A stretch of DNA of 64,000 bases from Flammula alnicola (GCA_015499995.1 JADNRV010000014.1:1-64000), one strand, 5' to 3'. Positions 23,972 through 37,075 are shown, counted from the stretch's first letter. Numbers and translations are program-made. The notes: generated by a model from the letters alone, not told the origin.

Positions 23972-23997
23972 CGGCCGAACTAATTAAAATGGTACAG
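23972..23997 (-). repeat. right terminal inverted repeat of Ulp1-DDE transposon
   Basis: Partner of 19644-19669. Just inside both ends lie repeated GGCCGA motifs (19696, 19735; 23873, 23889, 23928 and within this repeat) and GTCACAG motifs. These are candidate transposase-binding sites. Confidence 0.88.
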
Positions 23998-23999
23998 TA

Positions 24000-26400
24000 C
24001 AAGGTCAAAATTTCTGGATCACAAATTAGTTTGAGAGTGATAGAAGAACACAACAAATAACTTACTGGGCCTCGGCAATCGTCAACACACAGTATGAAGT
24101 TCAAACTCTTGGTGGTTCTAGTCAAAGTCAAATGGAGAATCTAATCAGAGGGTTGTTTGGCATGACCGTCAAAGAAACAAATATACCAGATAAGATGTGT
24201 TGCGATCATCCAGAGTCTTGTCCAAGAACATTGTCAACAATGGAAAATGCGGCACCAAGGCAAGTGGCAAGCCTGGGGAGGTGTAGCATATCAGCAAGGG
24301 AGCGGCGGGGAGGGCACTGTCATAAAGACAAGATGGGGGATTGAAATGGCGGACGATAAGTGCCCCTCTTTATACATTTCCGTGCCAAGGGCTGACACAA
24401 TCAGGATGAGATCCCCGCTCTACTTCGCACACTCAAAATTCGCAGCGATCAAGAGGATCAAGGGTTTCCATTCTTCCCGGAGATGCCCTGCCAGCTCAGT
24501 AAGTTCAACTGCTACCCGATCAACTTTCCGAGACCAGGGTTCAGCGCATTCCTGAATCCAAATTCTGAGCTCACGTTCAATCTCACCGTCAAAGAAACTT
24601 AAATTCTTCCTATTAAGATCACCTCACATTTGCCTCACAGCTTAAGATTTCCACATATTTTTTCTCCACTTCCATTTCCCTCAGGAAGTACTGCCTGCTA
24701 GAATATTTCAAACTTGCAGACCTCCCTGACGAAACTGGAAGTGGATCCGAGAGCTTACAGAAATACCTTTGATTTGATGCGAAATTAGTTTCAGCTTTCA
24801 GGTCCCCGTTAGTTTGATCGATCTCCCTGCAAAGAATTCACTCAGAGAACAAAGTACTCTTCCATCCCACCTCGGAATAATAATTCTTGCCAGTGTGGAA
24901 ATTATTTCAGAGTCAGTATATCCTGTTTGCGAACTGAAGGGATGAGCAGTATTCGTTGAATTTATTGTCGCTCACAAGTGATGCGCTGAGAATGATATGC
25001 TTTACATAAATCCTCGGATGAGTCAATTATCCGCACCTTGAGTCTACCGACAACTTACATTCATGGCGTAAAGGCCAACCACAATCTGATGCCCAATTAG
25101 TTTGTGCGGCTCCGTTCAGTGGCCCTGTATCAGTCCTACACTCTGTCAATTTCCATTGCGGTTACTAATGTCAGACGGCACACAGGTACCCACGAAATTC
25201 CCTTGATGCGCTCTTCAATGTCTTCAACGTCTCGAGAATGCTTTGTCAATAATCTTTCAACCGTGGTACGTGAAAATCTCTCACCGCCATCCATTTGTCC
25301 TCATCTCACTTCCAATTCCATCCCTGTTGCATTGCCCTGTCGCGAGATATTGATTCATGAGTGCGGTATATGTCGTTTGCTGTTGATCCACTAACCGCCG
25401 CCATACTATGCTCCCAGCTATTTGTCCTGTGAATTGGTGCGACGGCGAGCTAGAAGATCACGGCTGAGTCAGATCTTGCACTAGTTTCCGAGAACACAGT
25501 TTCCGCTACTGGAGGCGAAGTCCTAGAATCATCAGAGTCAGTGAGCTGTATTCAAATCTCAATTGATTCACCTTTAACGTCGAAGTCATTGTAGCGAAAA
25601 CGGCTTATCCAACAGATTCCAACTTGAAATGCAAGAGATAACGATCATTCAGAGTCACGTCGCAGTTGTCCTTTTCTGGAATTGCGCTCTCACTCTCAGG
25701 CAACAGGCATGGTCCTCAGTGCGGCTGGTGAGTTTTCCTTTCTTATTTAGTTCTGAGCCTTTTCATCTCGCGTGAACAGCATTTTTGAGAGCGCTTCAGC
25801 TTTTCAGCAGACGGGCGCTTATTTCTCGCGATTGGAACTTGTGCGTGTAGTTAGTAATTATGGCCGTTGTTAATGCTCTCAATTGCAAATTGACGTTATA
25901 TCCCACAACTCCATCATCTAAAGCTATTCTCAGACTCGGACTCGAAGAATCTTAAGAACTCGGCAAGATTTCCGAAATCCTGTTAGAACAGGAATTCGGA
26001 GCTGAACAGGCATCTAAGTTCTGGATATCTCAGTCGTTCAGCATTCCGCCACTCATTCATAATGACCTCCATGACACCGTTTATTAACCCCATCTGCATG
26101 GCAGAAATAAATTTCAGTATCGTACTCGGACAGGAAAACCCAGGTACCAAGCCGGTACCAACCCTACACCTCTGCCTCCATCCCCAATTCTCCGTTTCAG
26201 CTACAGAAAAACCGTGTCCTTTTCTCGCTTATGTGGACCCTGATCTCGTAAATCAGTCCGTATATTTCCCTTGGCGATACGTGCCCGACTGCCCAGTGAA
26301 TTGATCATGGCACTTATCTACACGCAGAAGATTCAACCCTTCTCCTCGCACTTTTACATTTCCGTATTATTACTGCAATCGAGTAGTTAATGATCTATAA
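24000..26400. other. gene-poor flank of the transposon
   Basis: Continuation of the stretch interrupted by the transposon, with scattered minus-strand donor-like ACTTAC motifs and recurring CCGTCAAAG. Apart from one open minus-strand stretch (24420-24594), nothing supports a gene. Confidence 0.3.
24420..24594 (-). other. coding-like open stretch, unknown
   Basis: One minus-strand frame reads SFFDGEIERELRIWIQECAE, continues with Trp-, Leu- and Glu-containing sequence of ordinary protein composition, and stops at 24420. The length (~58 residues), composition and lack of stops suggest the last exon of an unrecognised or decayed gene. Upstream exons could not be assembled. Confidence 0.25.
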
Positions 26401-29400
26401 TATACCAATAATGAACATATGATTTACACCGCAAAAAAGTTCAGACGACGCGACGTGCGACAGTCGGCTGGGCGTCAATGTATCTTCTCCTCCATCTCCG
26501 TTTCAAATTCAAGTTGCAATTGAATAGAACGGGACCTAGAAAACGCACGTAAGGTACGTATGATACTCCCATTTAGTACAGGGTCTCGTTGCTCACATTG
26601 ACAGACATTCATATATTCAGTTTGAAGTGAACTCAAGGAGACGCCCAGATACCTGGAACATCGCTTGCACACGAAATATCGCTATTAAAACTCCTCCATG
26701 CACACACCGCGCTCGGTTAGTGGTCCTATAACGACCACCGAGTGAATAACCGGCCATAGAAGGTGACAACGACTCACAGACAAGACCTTCTCCTCGACCC
26801 CCGTTTCCGATCCCAATTGAAATGCACGTCCAACGGGGACCTCAAAAAAGCACGTAAGATGCAATATATCACGCCATCAAGGGTCCTGCCAGCCTAGAAT
26901 TATTGCGCCAGAACTTCTCGCCTGCTTGAATTCTGCTTGAGACTTGGAGACGGCATGCATCGCGTACGTGCAGAATCCGTGTTAATCGCGAATTCGGGTG
27001 GATTCAGGGAATTAACAGGGATGTCCTGGATGTTATAATGGTTCGGCTAGCTCGGCATGTTGGTGTCGAGGTTAGGAGGGACTGCGAGCCAAGGCAGGAT
27101 GAGTTTTGGCCACTGCAAGACTGTTGGATTTGAGAAAGGATGTAATCTCAAAAAGAATACAAACCTTGCGTTTCTCTTGTTATTGGTTGAATTATATTAA
27201 CGAGAATCTCAGTGATAAGCTAGACTCTGCTCGACGCAGGCAGAGGAGTGCACGAAAGTCAGATGAAGAGATGGATGGACGGACAAGCGCCGATCAACCC
27301 TCGCTCGGCGCTCGCTTAGCGAATTGTTGTTGGTCCAAGACCCTGTACGACCCTGGAATCGGTACAACTTGGTTACATTCCACTAGCCTACATAGGTACG
27401 TACAAGGCATTTCGAAAATCTATAAAGAGAGGCGAGAATTCGCCTCGTCTCCTCATTCCCTTCCTCCCTCTTCTCCTCCTCTCCTCTACTCATCTCCCGA
27501 GCCCTCTTTGCTATCATCGTCGGACTAGCCGCTCGCAGTCCATCTCCCCACGAACATCGAGGGCATAGCCCGCTCATACTGTAAGTGCCCGTATTCATTC
27601 TTCGCCCACTTGTCGCTGATAATACCATACCTAGGACATTGCACTATGATCAGCACATGTCCTCATGCAGGTAAGATTGCCGCTCACCTAAGTAACAGTA
27701 CAGTACGCTGACGATCCATCGCGTCTAGAGAATGCAACCTGTCAGCGCGTCGTTCCGTCGAAAAGGTGCGGACAAAATTTGTACTCACTCTGTCGGCTCC
27801 TGCTGACCCACGTTGAGCGCCAGATTCCGGCTGCGGCGCCAACGTATGTCTCGGCACTCGAAGATCTTGCTGCGAGTCTTGTCGTCGACCGCGGGATAGG
27901 TTTCGAGGAATAGACGCTCGACGATGGACGAGAATTGGTGCGCATGAGGTTCATGAACATTCCTGGAGATAGCGTTGAGTCCGACGACACGGAGAGCGAA
28001 CGTTCCGGCTGTACCTGCTCACACCCTCTCCGTAGCACCATCTCTGGAGACCCGCGAATCCGTAGTACCACCCGCCCTAGATCGAAACCAGAGAGCGCGA
28101 TAGCCACCACACGCTCAGTGCATGCCGGCCAACGTACGTCGTTTCTCTCCTCGCCTCCTCGCATGCACGCTGATGACCCAAACTCTCGTCAACCTCCGCC
28201 AGCGACTGCTGGGAGAGGTGATGGGGGCCAAGGTGGTGTACAAGGGGGTAGCGCCGGCCAGGGTGCGTCGTGCACCACCATCTTCGGTGCCTTCATCATT
28301 GTGTGCTAACGATATACTACCTAGACCGCACACCGGACGCAGTGCTGTGCACGCAGCTAGTGAGTACATGCCCGCGAATTGACAACCCGAATACGGCACT
28401 TACATATCGACTGCTGCAGTCGTTGCCCCTCCTTTGCTCGATATGCTGCCGCCTCGTAAATGCCACCAACTCGAACCCCTGCAAGCCCAGTAACCGTCGT
28501 CGTTGCGCTTGCTGCCAGAGGAGAACGGAGGGCGGAGAGGGATGGAATTCGTTTGGCTGGACGTGGCTGCGTACGAAGAACGACCAGGTAAGTGTCAACT
28601 CGAGCTATATATGAGCGGATGGATGCTTACCGATCAACAACTTGGCTATGCTCCGAGCCTGCCGTCTCCCTTGTCATCGCCATTGCCCGCCCGCCGCTCG
28701 CCCATAAACCCAGCCCAAACCCCACCATCTGTCGCTATGGCGGCTCTGGCAACCAACCCAACCTAGCTTCGGAAGTCCTCCCGTCTGTCTAGAGATCAGG
28801 CAGCATGCGTGCTACGGAGAGAAGTGAGAACGCGCCTCCGAGGTTATGGCATGGAATACTTACAGATCGAGTGCGTTTATGCAGCTGCGATTACCCACTT
28901 GCCCGTCCTCTGCTCTCGCTCTCGGTCAGACTGCGGCCACCTCGTGGCGCTCCGTGTGCCTGGCCGCCGACGGTGAAGGGATGTCGTTGGGACCGAAACA
29001 TCGCCAATGGCAACGACAACGGCTGAGTTCCATGTTCGTGTTCGCAGGAGAAGATCGTTAGACCTGTAGACGAAGGGTAAGTCAGAATTCGACAGAGAAG
29101 GCGTGTCATACGACTGGCCTTGCGACGCTGCCGGACGTTGGTGTTGGTATCGGCGTTGGACGAGACGGGATGGGATCGAGGCGGCGGTCGATGTATTGGT
29201 ACGTGATCGTCTCCCTGTGTCGTCGTTGCTGGCGCTCATTCAACTCTCGTTGCTGTACTCCAGCTCCTCGCCGTGGTTGTAGTCGTCCTAGAGTGTAAAA
29301 AGATTGCCGATAAGTCGTGTTTTCGATGGGTAGAGGGCTGAGCTAGCCGTGCTTGTGTTCGTTTTCAGCCGTTAGGCAACAGAGAGAGGAGTGGCGGCGG

Positions 29401-29698
29401 GTTGGAACTGGAAAGCGAGTGGGTAATAATGATGGCACGCAAGAGAGGCATAGTTTGGATGTCGCTGACGCCGAACGAAGAAGGATCGAGGATGGGTACG
29501 GTGTGGGCAGGAGTGTTCATCGCTGTCGTTGAACTCTGGCTGCGTTGCCGCGCTCGCTTGCAGTTGTAGCCAGTACTGGAGGGATGCTACGCGGTGAAAC
29601 GAAGGGAGAGGATCGGCCTTGAAGGAGAGGGTATGAGCGGAGCTGGTGTGGCTCGTGTAGTAGGCCAAGTCGATAAGAGTAGGATCGAGATAAGCAAC
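26401..29698. other. no recognised gene; GC-rich second half
   Basis: From about 27400 the sequence becomes noticeably richer in G+C, with CT-rich tracts (27440-27500) and many plausible donor and acceptor sites. No frame gives a recognisable protein. It may hold an untranslated transcript or the distal promoter of UPF1. I could not decide. Confidence 0.3.
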
Positions 29699-31825
29699 TA
29701 GAAGTTTCGCGAATGGACGATCATGGATGTGGAGCAGCAATGACTCAGCAGGCGGTGCCGATTTTGGCAGTGGTCGTCGCTCTCAAACCGACACACCTCT
29801 TCTTCCTCCAACTCCCACCAACATGGACTCTTTCGACAATTTTCAATACGATTCTGCTTCTTCCTATGGCGGACTGGGCGTCGTAGACGACACATCTTCC
29901 GTATACACCGCAAATACCCAGGATAACTCATCTTCTGTTGATCTCTCCAACCTTGCACTTTCAGAGTACAATGGAGACAGCAATGGGCATGCGCACCACC
30001 AAAACCCACAGAGCCCGGCGGGAAATACCCTTGACGAGGATTTCTATGCTGTCTTGGATGATTTGAAGGACGAGGCTGCGGTCGATTTGCCCCCTCATGC
30101 TTGCAGGTGAGCATTATCTTTTTTTTCCCCCGTCAATGTCTGGAAATCTGACTCGGGCGGTTCTAGCTATTGTGGCATTCATTCGCCAGCTTCGGTCGTC
30201 AAGTGTCTTGTCTGTTCCAAATGGTTCTGTAATTCTCGGGGGAACACTTCGGCCTCGCACATCGTCAACCATCTGGTGCGCGCTAAACACAAGGAGGTCA
30301 TTCTCCATGCCGAGAGCCCTCTGGGTGAAACCACGCCGGAATGCTACAACTGTGGCAGCAAAAATGTGTTCATGCTGGGCTTTATCCCAGCCAAGAGCGA
30401 CACTGTCGTTGTTTTACTTTGTCGGTGAGTCAGCCTGTGACCTAAATAGAATTATATGCTAACCCACACCGAAAGCCAACCTTGTGCTGCAATCTCGAAG
30501 GATATCTCATGGAACGCCTCTCTGTGGGCTCCGTTGATCGACGACCGCTCTTTCCTGTCCTGGCTCGTCAAGCCTCCCAGCGAAACCGAGCAGCTACGAT
30601 CTCGCCAAATCTCCTTCAACCAGATCAACCGCCTCGAGGACCTGTGGCGCGAGGACGCCAATGCGACCCTCGAGGACCTTCAGAAGCCGGGCGTCGACGA
30701 CGAACCGCAGCCCATCTTATTGCGCTACGAGGACGCCTACCAGTACCAGAACATATTCGGGCCCCTCGTCAAGATCGAGGCGGATTACGACAAGCGGCTG
30801 AAGGAGAGCCAGACGCAGACGGATATCACGGTGCGCTGGGACCTTGGTCTGAACCAGAAGCGTGTTGCGTGGTTCTGTCTCCCGAAATTGGAGAGCGGGG
30901 AAGTGAGGTTGGCTGTTGGAGACGAGTTGAGGCTGAGGTATCAGGGCGAGTTGCATAAAGCATGGGAGGGTGTTGGGCATGTTATCAAGATTCCTAACAG
31001 TGAGTTCTACTGCTTGTGACGGCCTATCGATTATTGATTTTCTGCTAGATGTCTCTGACGAGATTGGATTGGAACTTCGAAGGACTGACGGCGTTCCAGC
31101 TGAATGCACGCACAACTTTGCTGCGGATTTCGTCTGGAAGTCTACCAGCTTTGACAGGATGCAACTTGCCATGAAGACATTCGCTGTCGATGAAAAGAGT
31201 GTTAGCGGATATATCGTAAGCACCTGTGCCCAACTCCGTCTGCATATATGCTCATTTGACTATTTTACAGTACCACAAACTCCTCGGCCACGAACTCGAG
31301 CCTCAATCGCTTCGCACACAAATGCCGAAACGTTTCTCGGCCCCTGGCCTTCCGGAACTCAACCACTCGCAGATGTTCGCCGTCAAAAGCGTGCTCCAGA
31401 AACCTATCAGCCTGATCCAAGGCCCGCCCGGTACGGGAAAGACCGTCACCTCGGCGTCCATCGTCTATCACCTCGCGAAGATGAACCCGGGCCAAGTGCT
31501 CGTCTGCGCACCGTCCAACGTCGCCGTCGACCAGTTGACGGAGAAGATCCACGCTACCGGGTTGAAAGTCGTGCGATTGACGGCTAAATCTCGCGAGGCG
31601 CTCGATTCGAGCGTCGCGTTCCTCACGCTGCACCAGCAGGTGGCGAACAGCACGACGCACGTTGAGCTGCAGAAGCTGATCATGCTGAAGAACGAGCAGG
31701 GCGAGCTGAGTAGCAATGATGAGCGGAAGTATAAGACGCTCATCCGGCAATGCGAGAAGGAGATTTTGAACGCGGCGGATGTTATTTGCTGCACTTGTGT
31801 GGGCGCGGGTGATCCGAGGTTGAGC
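29699..31825 (+). repeat. segmental duplication, copy 2 (within intact UPF1)
   Basis: Partner of 15913-18051. Upstream of about 29699 the two loci share no similarity, so they are likely to have different promoters. Confidence 0.92.
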
Positions 31826-33516
31826 AAGCTCAAGTTTAGGACGGTGTTGATTGATGAGGCTACTCAGGCTGCTGAGCCAGGTGTGTATGCTTTGTTGGTT
31901 TTATTTTCGTTGGCTCATGTTTTTCTTTTGTGCAGAATGTATGATACCTTTGGTCCTTGGGTGCAAGCAGGTCGTCCTGGTAGGAGATCATCAAGTAAGT
32001 TGTCCTATGATCCACGATGACGTCAGTTTACTTAACCGTTTATTCTAGCAACTCGGCCCCGTTATCATGAACAAGAAAGCTGCTCGTGCAGGCCTTACGC
32101 AATCTCTGTTCGAGCGCCTTGTCGTCCTCGGAAACAGGCCCATCCGTCTCCAAGTGCAATACCGCATGCACCCCTGTCTGTCCGACTTCCCATCCAACAT
32201 GTTCTACGAAGGCACGCTCCAGAACGGTGTCACCGCGCCCGAGCGTCTGCGGAAGAACGTCGACTTCCCGTGGCCCGTCGCCGACACGCCCATGTTCTTC
32301 TACCAGAATCTCGGCCAAGAGGAGATCTCAAGCAGCGGGACATCGTTCCTGAACAGGACGGAGGCGTCGAACGTGGAGAAGATCGTGACCAAGTTCTTCA
32401 AGTCGGGCGTGATGCCGAGCCAGATCGGCGTTGTGACGCCGTACGAGGGCCAGCGGTCGTATATTGTGAACTATATGCAGTTCAATGGGAGCCTCAAGAA
32501 GGATTTGTACAAGGAGATCGAGGTGGCGAGTGTGGATGCGTTCCAGGGAAGGGAGAAGGATTATATCATCCTGAGCTGTGTGAGGAGCAACGAGCATCAG
32601 GGTATTGGGTTCTTGAACGACCCGAGAAGGTTGAACGTCGCTCTTACGAGGGCCAAGTATGGTGTTGTCATTCTTGGCAATCCCAAGGTGTTGAGCAAGG
32701 TATGTTTTTGGCGTCCAACATACATATTTCTAATCATTTCAATTGCTGACTTTTTTCGTTGGTAATTCTAGCACCCTCTTTGGCACTACCTCTTAACGCA
32801 TTACAAGGAGAAGAACACCCTCGTTGAAGGTCCGTTGAGCAACTTGCAAGCTAGCATGATCCAGTTCAGCAAGCCCCGTCGCTCGCTTGGGAAATCCATG
32901 GAGCAGTTCCGCAGACACGAGACGGATGCGCGTGATTATCTGCAGACTACGTCGAACTCTATCCCATCGGACCGTAAGTCTGGCAAACCCTACTTACTTT
33001 CCAATGGAATTTTTTGATCTAAATGTTTCGTTTTTAGCTCTCAGCCGTAGGTCGGGTACACCCAGCCGCTTTGACGCGAGCTTTTACCGCACGCACGACG
33101 CGCTTGGTTATATCCCATCCGACGTCCAGTCGCTCCGCTCTCAAGCGACCTACTCGTCCGGCCTGCCCATGTTCAACGCCCCAGGCCCCTTCGGCGGTCC
33201 CGGCATCCCTCGCAGCGTCAACGGCGCAAAACGCAGCACCTATAGCTACGCGTCGTCCATCGTGTCCCAGGACGCGGGTCCCAGTGTCACCGACGCCAGC
33301 AGTGTCGTTGGCGGTGGCAGTGGCAGTGTCAATATCGCGTATTCGCAGAGCGATCGGCTTCGAAGGCGGACGTCGTTTGGGTCCGCGTCGGTTGCGGGAC
33401 AGAGCGATTTGGGCAGTCTCTCGCAGTATGATTATAAGAGCCAGGATGATGCGGGCGATTTGGACGATATGAAGTCGCAGTATGCGGGCACGCAAAACGG
33501 CGTCACGGTGTTCTAG
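29823..33516 (+). CDS. UPF1: UPF1 RNA helicase, nonsense-mediated mRNA decay
   Basis: Nine exons: 29823-30106, 30167-30424, 30476-30999, 31049-31215, 31271-31880, 31936-31994, 32049-32699, 32772-32973 and 33038-33516. They give 1077 residues, the usual length for UPF1. UPF1 is the ATP-driven 5'-3' helicase that marks mRNAs with premature stops. Visible domains are the Cys/His zinc domain (from ~residue 93), domain 1B, Walker A GPPGTGKT (462-469), DEAT (606-609), motif [33 protein letters not shown] and [13 protein letters not shown]. The tail holds several SQ sites, as in other UPF1 proteins where SMG1-type kinases phosphorylate them. A possible earlier in-frame ATG exists at 29727. I chose 29823 because MDSFDNFQ is shared with the truncated copy and looks like a normal fungal start. 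Confidence 0.95.
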
Positions 33517-34866
33517 CCCAGCGTTTTGGTGGCGAAAGGAAGAAAATAACGCCACTTTTTTTTTGCGATACCTGCGCCGACCTTCGCTGCTTCTGAATCG
33601 CGTTACGACGACTCAGCGCTACCCACCTCCACTGCCCCGGGCCGTCCGTCGCGCTGAGGCGGTAGCTCTGCGAATGGCGATACGCAATGCTGACGTTGTC
33701 CAGTTGCAGTTGCAGGAACGCATTGCATTGCATTGGCGCGTTATGCCTGCTCGCCCAGCCCTCCGCCTGCCCACCCTCCCTTCTATAAACAACAAATGTC
33801 AAAGAACCACAACCATCGCCCTTTAGCCCCTGTCTCGTTTGAACGTTGGTCGATGATGGTGATGGGGTCGGGAGCTAGTCATTGACTTGATCCTCTTCGC
33901 CCGCGCAATGCACCTTGATATGGTTTCTTCCCTTCTCTTTTCTTTCTTGTTCGATATCATGTTTCAAGTTTGTGGTTGATTAGCTTTCTTGGTACGTTTA
34001 TACTTGCATCTATAGTGCAGAGGACTGTGTAGTTGCTCTCGAAATACCTGTACATGTAAAGTATGTAGGCAGTATACTAGTACTTGTCTGCAATGCAGTT
34101 ACCAGTATGAATCCCGTACCTGTGCTAGATCCCCCGGGAAATACGGAGCCGGATAGATAAGCGGATTGATGTGGGCATGTGAGAGCATCAGTCAGATTTT
34201 GGCACTGACATGCGACCTCACGCTATTCTCATCTCTCTTCCACTTTTTTCCGTTTCCTTTACTACACCTGCCTTCTTTCACGTCTCTCGCTTTTCAGTCT
34301 CCATAGTCCCCCTGATCTATCATTTTTTCCGCCGACACGTCTTTTTGTATTCGTCCTTCCTGGTCCAGGAATTGCCACATTTAGGTCTTGGTTCCTACTC
34401 GGAAGCCGAAGTCAAATTTCAAGTTTTGCCGCGACTGCCACGACGAACGACGGACGACGACGACGAGTAGGCTGGACTGCTCCGTCGAATACTACTTACT
34501 TACTCACGAATACCTCGCTCGAGCTCGTCTGGCCGGCCAAGCCCTGACGAAATACCCCTAATCTGAGCTGAACCCTCGGCTCCTTCAAAATCCCACTTGG
34601 TTCGTTGTAGATCCTGGACAATAGACAGACACATCGGTCAGTCGCCTATCAACCGATTCGCAGCAAGTGTCGACGAGAGAGGGTTAATCTTTTGCAATTT
34701 CCCATCAGATTAGCGACTGGCAACGGAGCATTGTCAAACGGCCAGCCCTCGGTAACTTTTCCTCAAATCTAATAACTTTCATCACCATCACCCACGACGC
34801 TACTCCTTTCTATCTTGTCTCCAAATCCTGGCCGAAGAGGGAACCTATCTACTATCATCGTACACA
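33517..34866. other. intergenic: UPF1 3' flank and next promoter
   Basis: 3' UTR of UPF1, then pyrimidine-rich sequence (34210-34860) typical of a promoter and 5' UTR. No separate gene seen. Confidence 0.45.
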
Positions 34867-36021
34867 ATGTCGTTGGAGGTGCTCGATGAACCGTCGAAGC
34901 AAGGGCGCGCATTGACCCTGGATATTCCGGGCGACAAAAGCGATCCGCCATCATCTGCCGCATCGTCTGAACCCCCATCGCCCAACCCACTAGCAGACTC
35001 GGATAGACTTTCCCCACAAGCGACGACATCGGAGATACGCACCTCCGCATCGTCTACAACAAGCGGATATACCACCGCCTCCACGTCCTCTCTACCCGCT
35101 CCCAAGGTGAGCGTCAAGTTCGCGCCCCTGCCGGAACTCGCACCGCGCAGGCGCCGTTCGACAGTCCCGCTGGGCATGGCCGCGCGCGCGCAACTCGTGC
35201 GGAAGCGGAAGGCGTACCATACCGATCAACAGCAGCAGCAAAGGAGCGCCTCTCCTGATACCGTGATAATGTCACCAGAGGAGTTCGAGCAGGAGCGTCT
35301 GCGGCAAGAGGCTATCGCGGCGCAGTATGCGCAGTTCCAGGGCTCTGCGCATGCCCTGGCCGCGCGAGAAACGGAGGCGGAACAGGCGGAGGAGGAATTC
35401 CATGGGGCCGAGAGGGCGCGGGGTACGGATGAGATTGAGGATCCGTTCTTGGCGCTGGGAAAGGTTGTAAAGGGCGTGAGCAGGACCTTCTGGCGGCGGG
35501 TATCGCACAAGGATGCGGATGCTGCTGGTGTTGGTGCGGCAGCACTGACCAAGGAGGGAGGCAAGGAGGCAGATAAAGAAGGAAGGAAGGGCAAGGAGGA
35601 GAGCAGGAGACGGAGGAAGTCGGACGTGGGGCGGGACAGAGAACCGCCGCGGTCGACACCGACGCCCCCTGTGCCTCCTTTACCAGCAGCGCCTGCGCCT
35701 CCGCTGCGCCCGATATTGGCTACGATTACCCCGAACGTCGAAGAATACCCTGAAGTAGTAACAAAATCAGAGGAGGGCGGCGGGGTGTGGGAGGAAGAGA
35801 TCGGCGATGACATCCCGCTCAATGTGGGCCAGACACAAACGATCATCGAGGGCCGTCCTGTGTATTCGTCGACGGTAGAGGTCGTGGCTAAGGCGTCTAC
35901 CACCACGACCACGACCACCACGACGAAAGCGGATGCGAAGGCGTCTCCGGTCGTGTTGAGGGCGCCGAACTCGAAGACTTCGCTTGTTAGGGGCAGAGGC
36001 TTGGTCAATGTCAAATCATGA
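34867..36021 (+). CDS. proline-rich, charged hypothetical protein
   Basis: One uninterrupted frame of 384 residues, starting MSLEVLDEPSKQGRALTLD after a pyrimidine-rich leader. The Ser/Pro/Thr-rich N terminus is followed by a basic patch (LAPRRRRSTVPLGMAARAQL) and a short Gln run. A coiled-coil-like Glu/Gln/Ala stretch follows (SPEEFEQERLRQEAIAAQYA), with the conserved-looking core DPFLALGKVVKGVSRTFWRR. Then come a Lys/Arg/Glu-rich block, a proline-rich segment (TPPVPPLP, a possible SH3 ligand) and a Thr run. No TM helix or signal peptide. It looks like a mostly disordered regulatory or scaffold protein conserved in basidiomycetes. I do not recognise a named family. Confidence 0.65.
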   Translation: MSLEVLDEPSKQGRALTLDIPGDKSDPPSSAASSEPPSPNPLADSDRLSPQATTSEIRTSASSTTSGYTTASTSSLPAPKVSVKFAPLPELAPRRRRSTVPLGMAARAQLVRKRKAYHTDQQQQQRSASPDTVIMSPEEFEQERLRQEAIAAQYAQFQGSAHALAARETEAEQAEEEFHGAERARGTDEIEDPFLALGKVVKGVSRTFWRRVSHKDADAAGVGAAALTKEGGKEADKEGRKGKEESRRRRKSDVGRDREPPRSTPTPPVPPLPAAPAPPLRPILATITPNVEEYPEVVTKSEEGGGVWEEEIGDDIPLNVGQTQTIIEGRPVYSSTVEVVAKASTTTTTTTTTKADAKASPVVLRAPNSKTSLVRGRGLVNVKS

Positions 36022-37075
36022 CCCCAGGTCTCGTTCCAAACTCCAACAAAATTTCTCGGGATATGGAGACAGTTCTTTCCCTTCTCTCCTACCATGCATC
36101 ATGATTTAATATCCTTCGATACCCCATCCACCCTGGGATCCACCACTATCCATGTCTTTATACGGTATTATACCCTGTGCTTTTGTTGTCACGGCCACGG
36201 ACGAGCGAAACGACTCACTGTGGATGGGACGGGAGCACGGACAGGACGCCTGCGCTCCTTTTCCTTCCACCCTTCTAGCCCAAGCAGCTCTGTGCATAGA
36301 GACGGGCGGTCCTCGACCACTCTGGTTTTGTTATTTATTTCTCTTTATACCCTTCCTCGTCCTCAGGCTGCAGCCCGCTGTCCCAGTTGTTGATGCCCCT
36401 CTCTCTCTCTCTGGTTATCATCTTTCCTCCTCCTCGAGCTCCATCTTCTAGGCATGCAAGCTGTCTGCACTTTCTTTCTGCTTCTCACACCATCTTTAAT
36501 CACCATTTATACCTTGAACGCCACATAACTACCCACCGGAACTGGAACGGCTCAATGTTTGATCTCTGCATTTGTTACATACATTAACTATATCCCCCAC
36601 CCGTACCTTACCGGATCTCTCCTTTATTTTTTTACTTCCATGCTTTTTCTTCCTCGTTGCTCGATCTGTTTGTTAACAAATTTGGCTTCGCTTTGGCATA
36701 CTACTTGTGGATGGATGGATAAACGTTGCGGTCGGTGGTGGTGGATTACTTATACTTGGGGTCGCTATTTGTTATTTTTCATTCCAAGTTCCGGAGTTCA
36801 ACAACGTTCAACGCGCTCTGCTGATTTTTTTTTATTGGGTTGGTTGGGTATAAAGTACATACCTTATTTGCGATTATAATAGTAACGTCGTTTTGCACCA
36901 GCTTTTTGCCGTTCTGTACACAAGCGTTGGAGCGTCTCAGCTGGAGCTTTGTGACGTGAAACCGTCCCCTAATTGAACCGTTCCGCATAGTCTAAGACCA
37001 AGTTCGAGGGAGTCAGCCGCTAGCGCTCAACGTTCAACTCGGACGTGTCTTTGAGTCTTTCCACGGCGACCACAA
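36022..37075. other. intergenic, no gene seen
   Basis: T- and CT-rich 3' flank and promoter sequence. Several 60-100-residue frames here are low-complexity and unsupported. Confidence 0.4.

Larger units (their letters stand above)
19642..23999 (-). mobile_element. Ulp1-DDE DNA transposon with TA target-site duplication
   Basis: The element occupies 19644-23997 (4354 bp), flanked by TA at 19642-19643 and 23998-23999. Its 26-bp terminal inverted repeats (19644-19669 and 23972-23997, one mismatch) begin CTGTACCATTTTAATTA. The TA target and the pogo-type DDE transposase place it in or near the Tc1/mariner-pogo superfamily. The single internal gene runs on the minus strand and encodes an Ulp1-type protease spliced to the transposase. 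The coding region is open apart from a probable frameshift near its 3' end, so the copy looks young. Confidence 0.88.
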
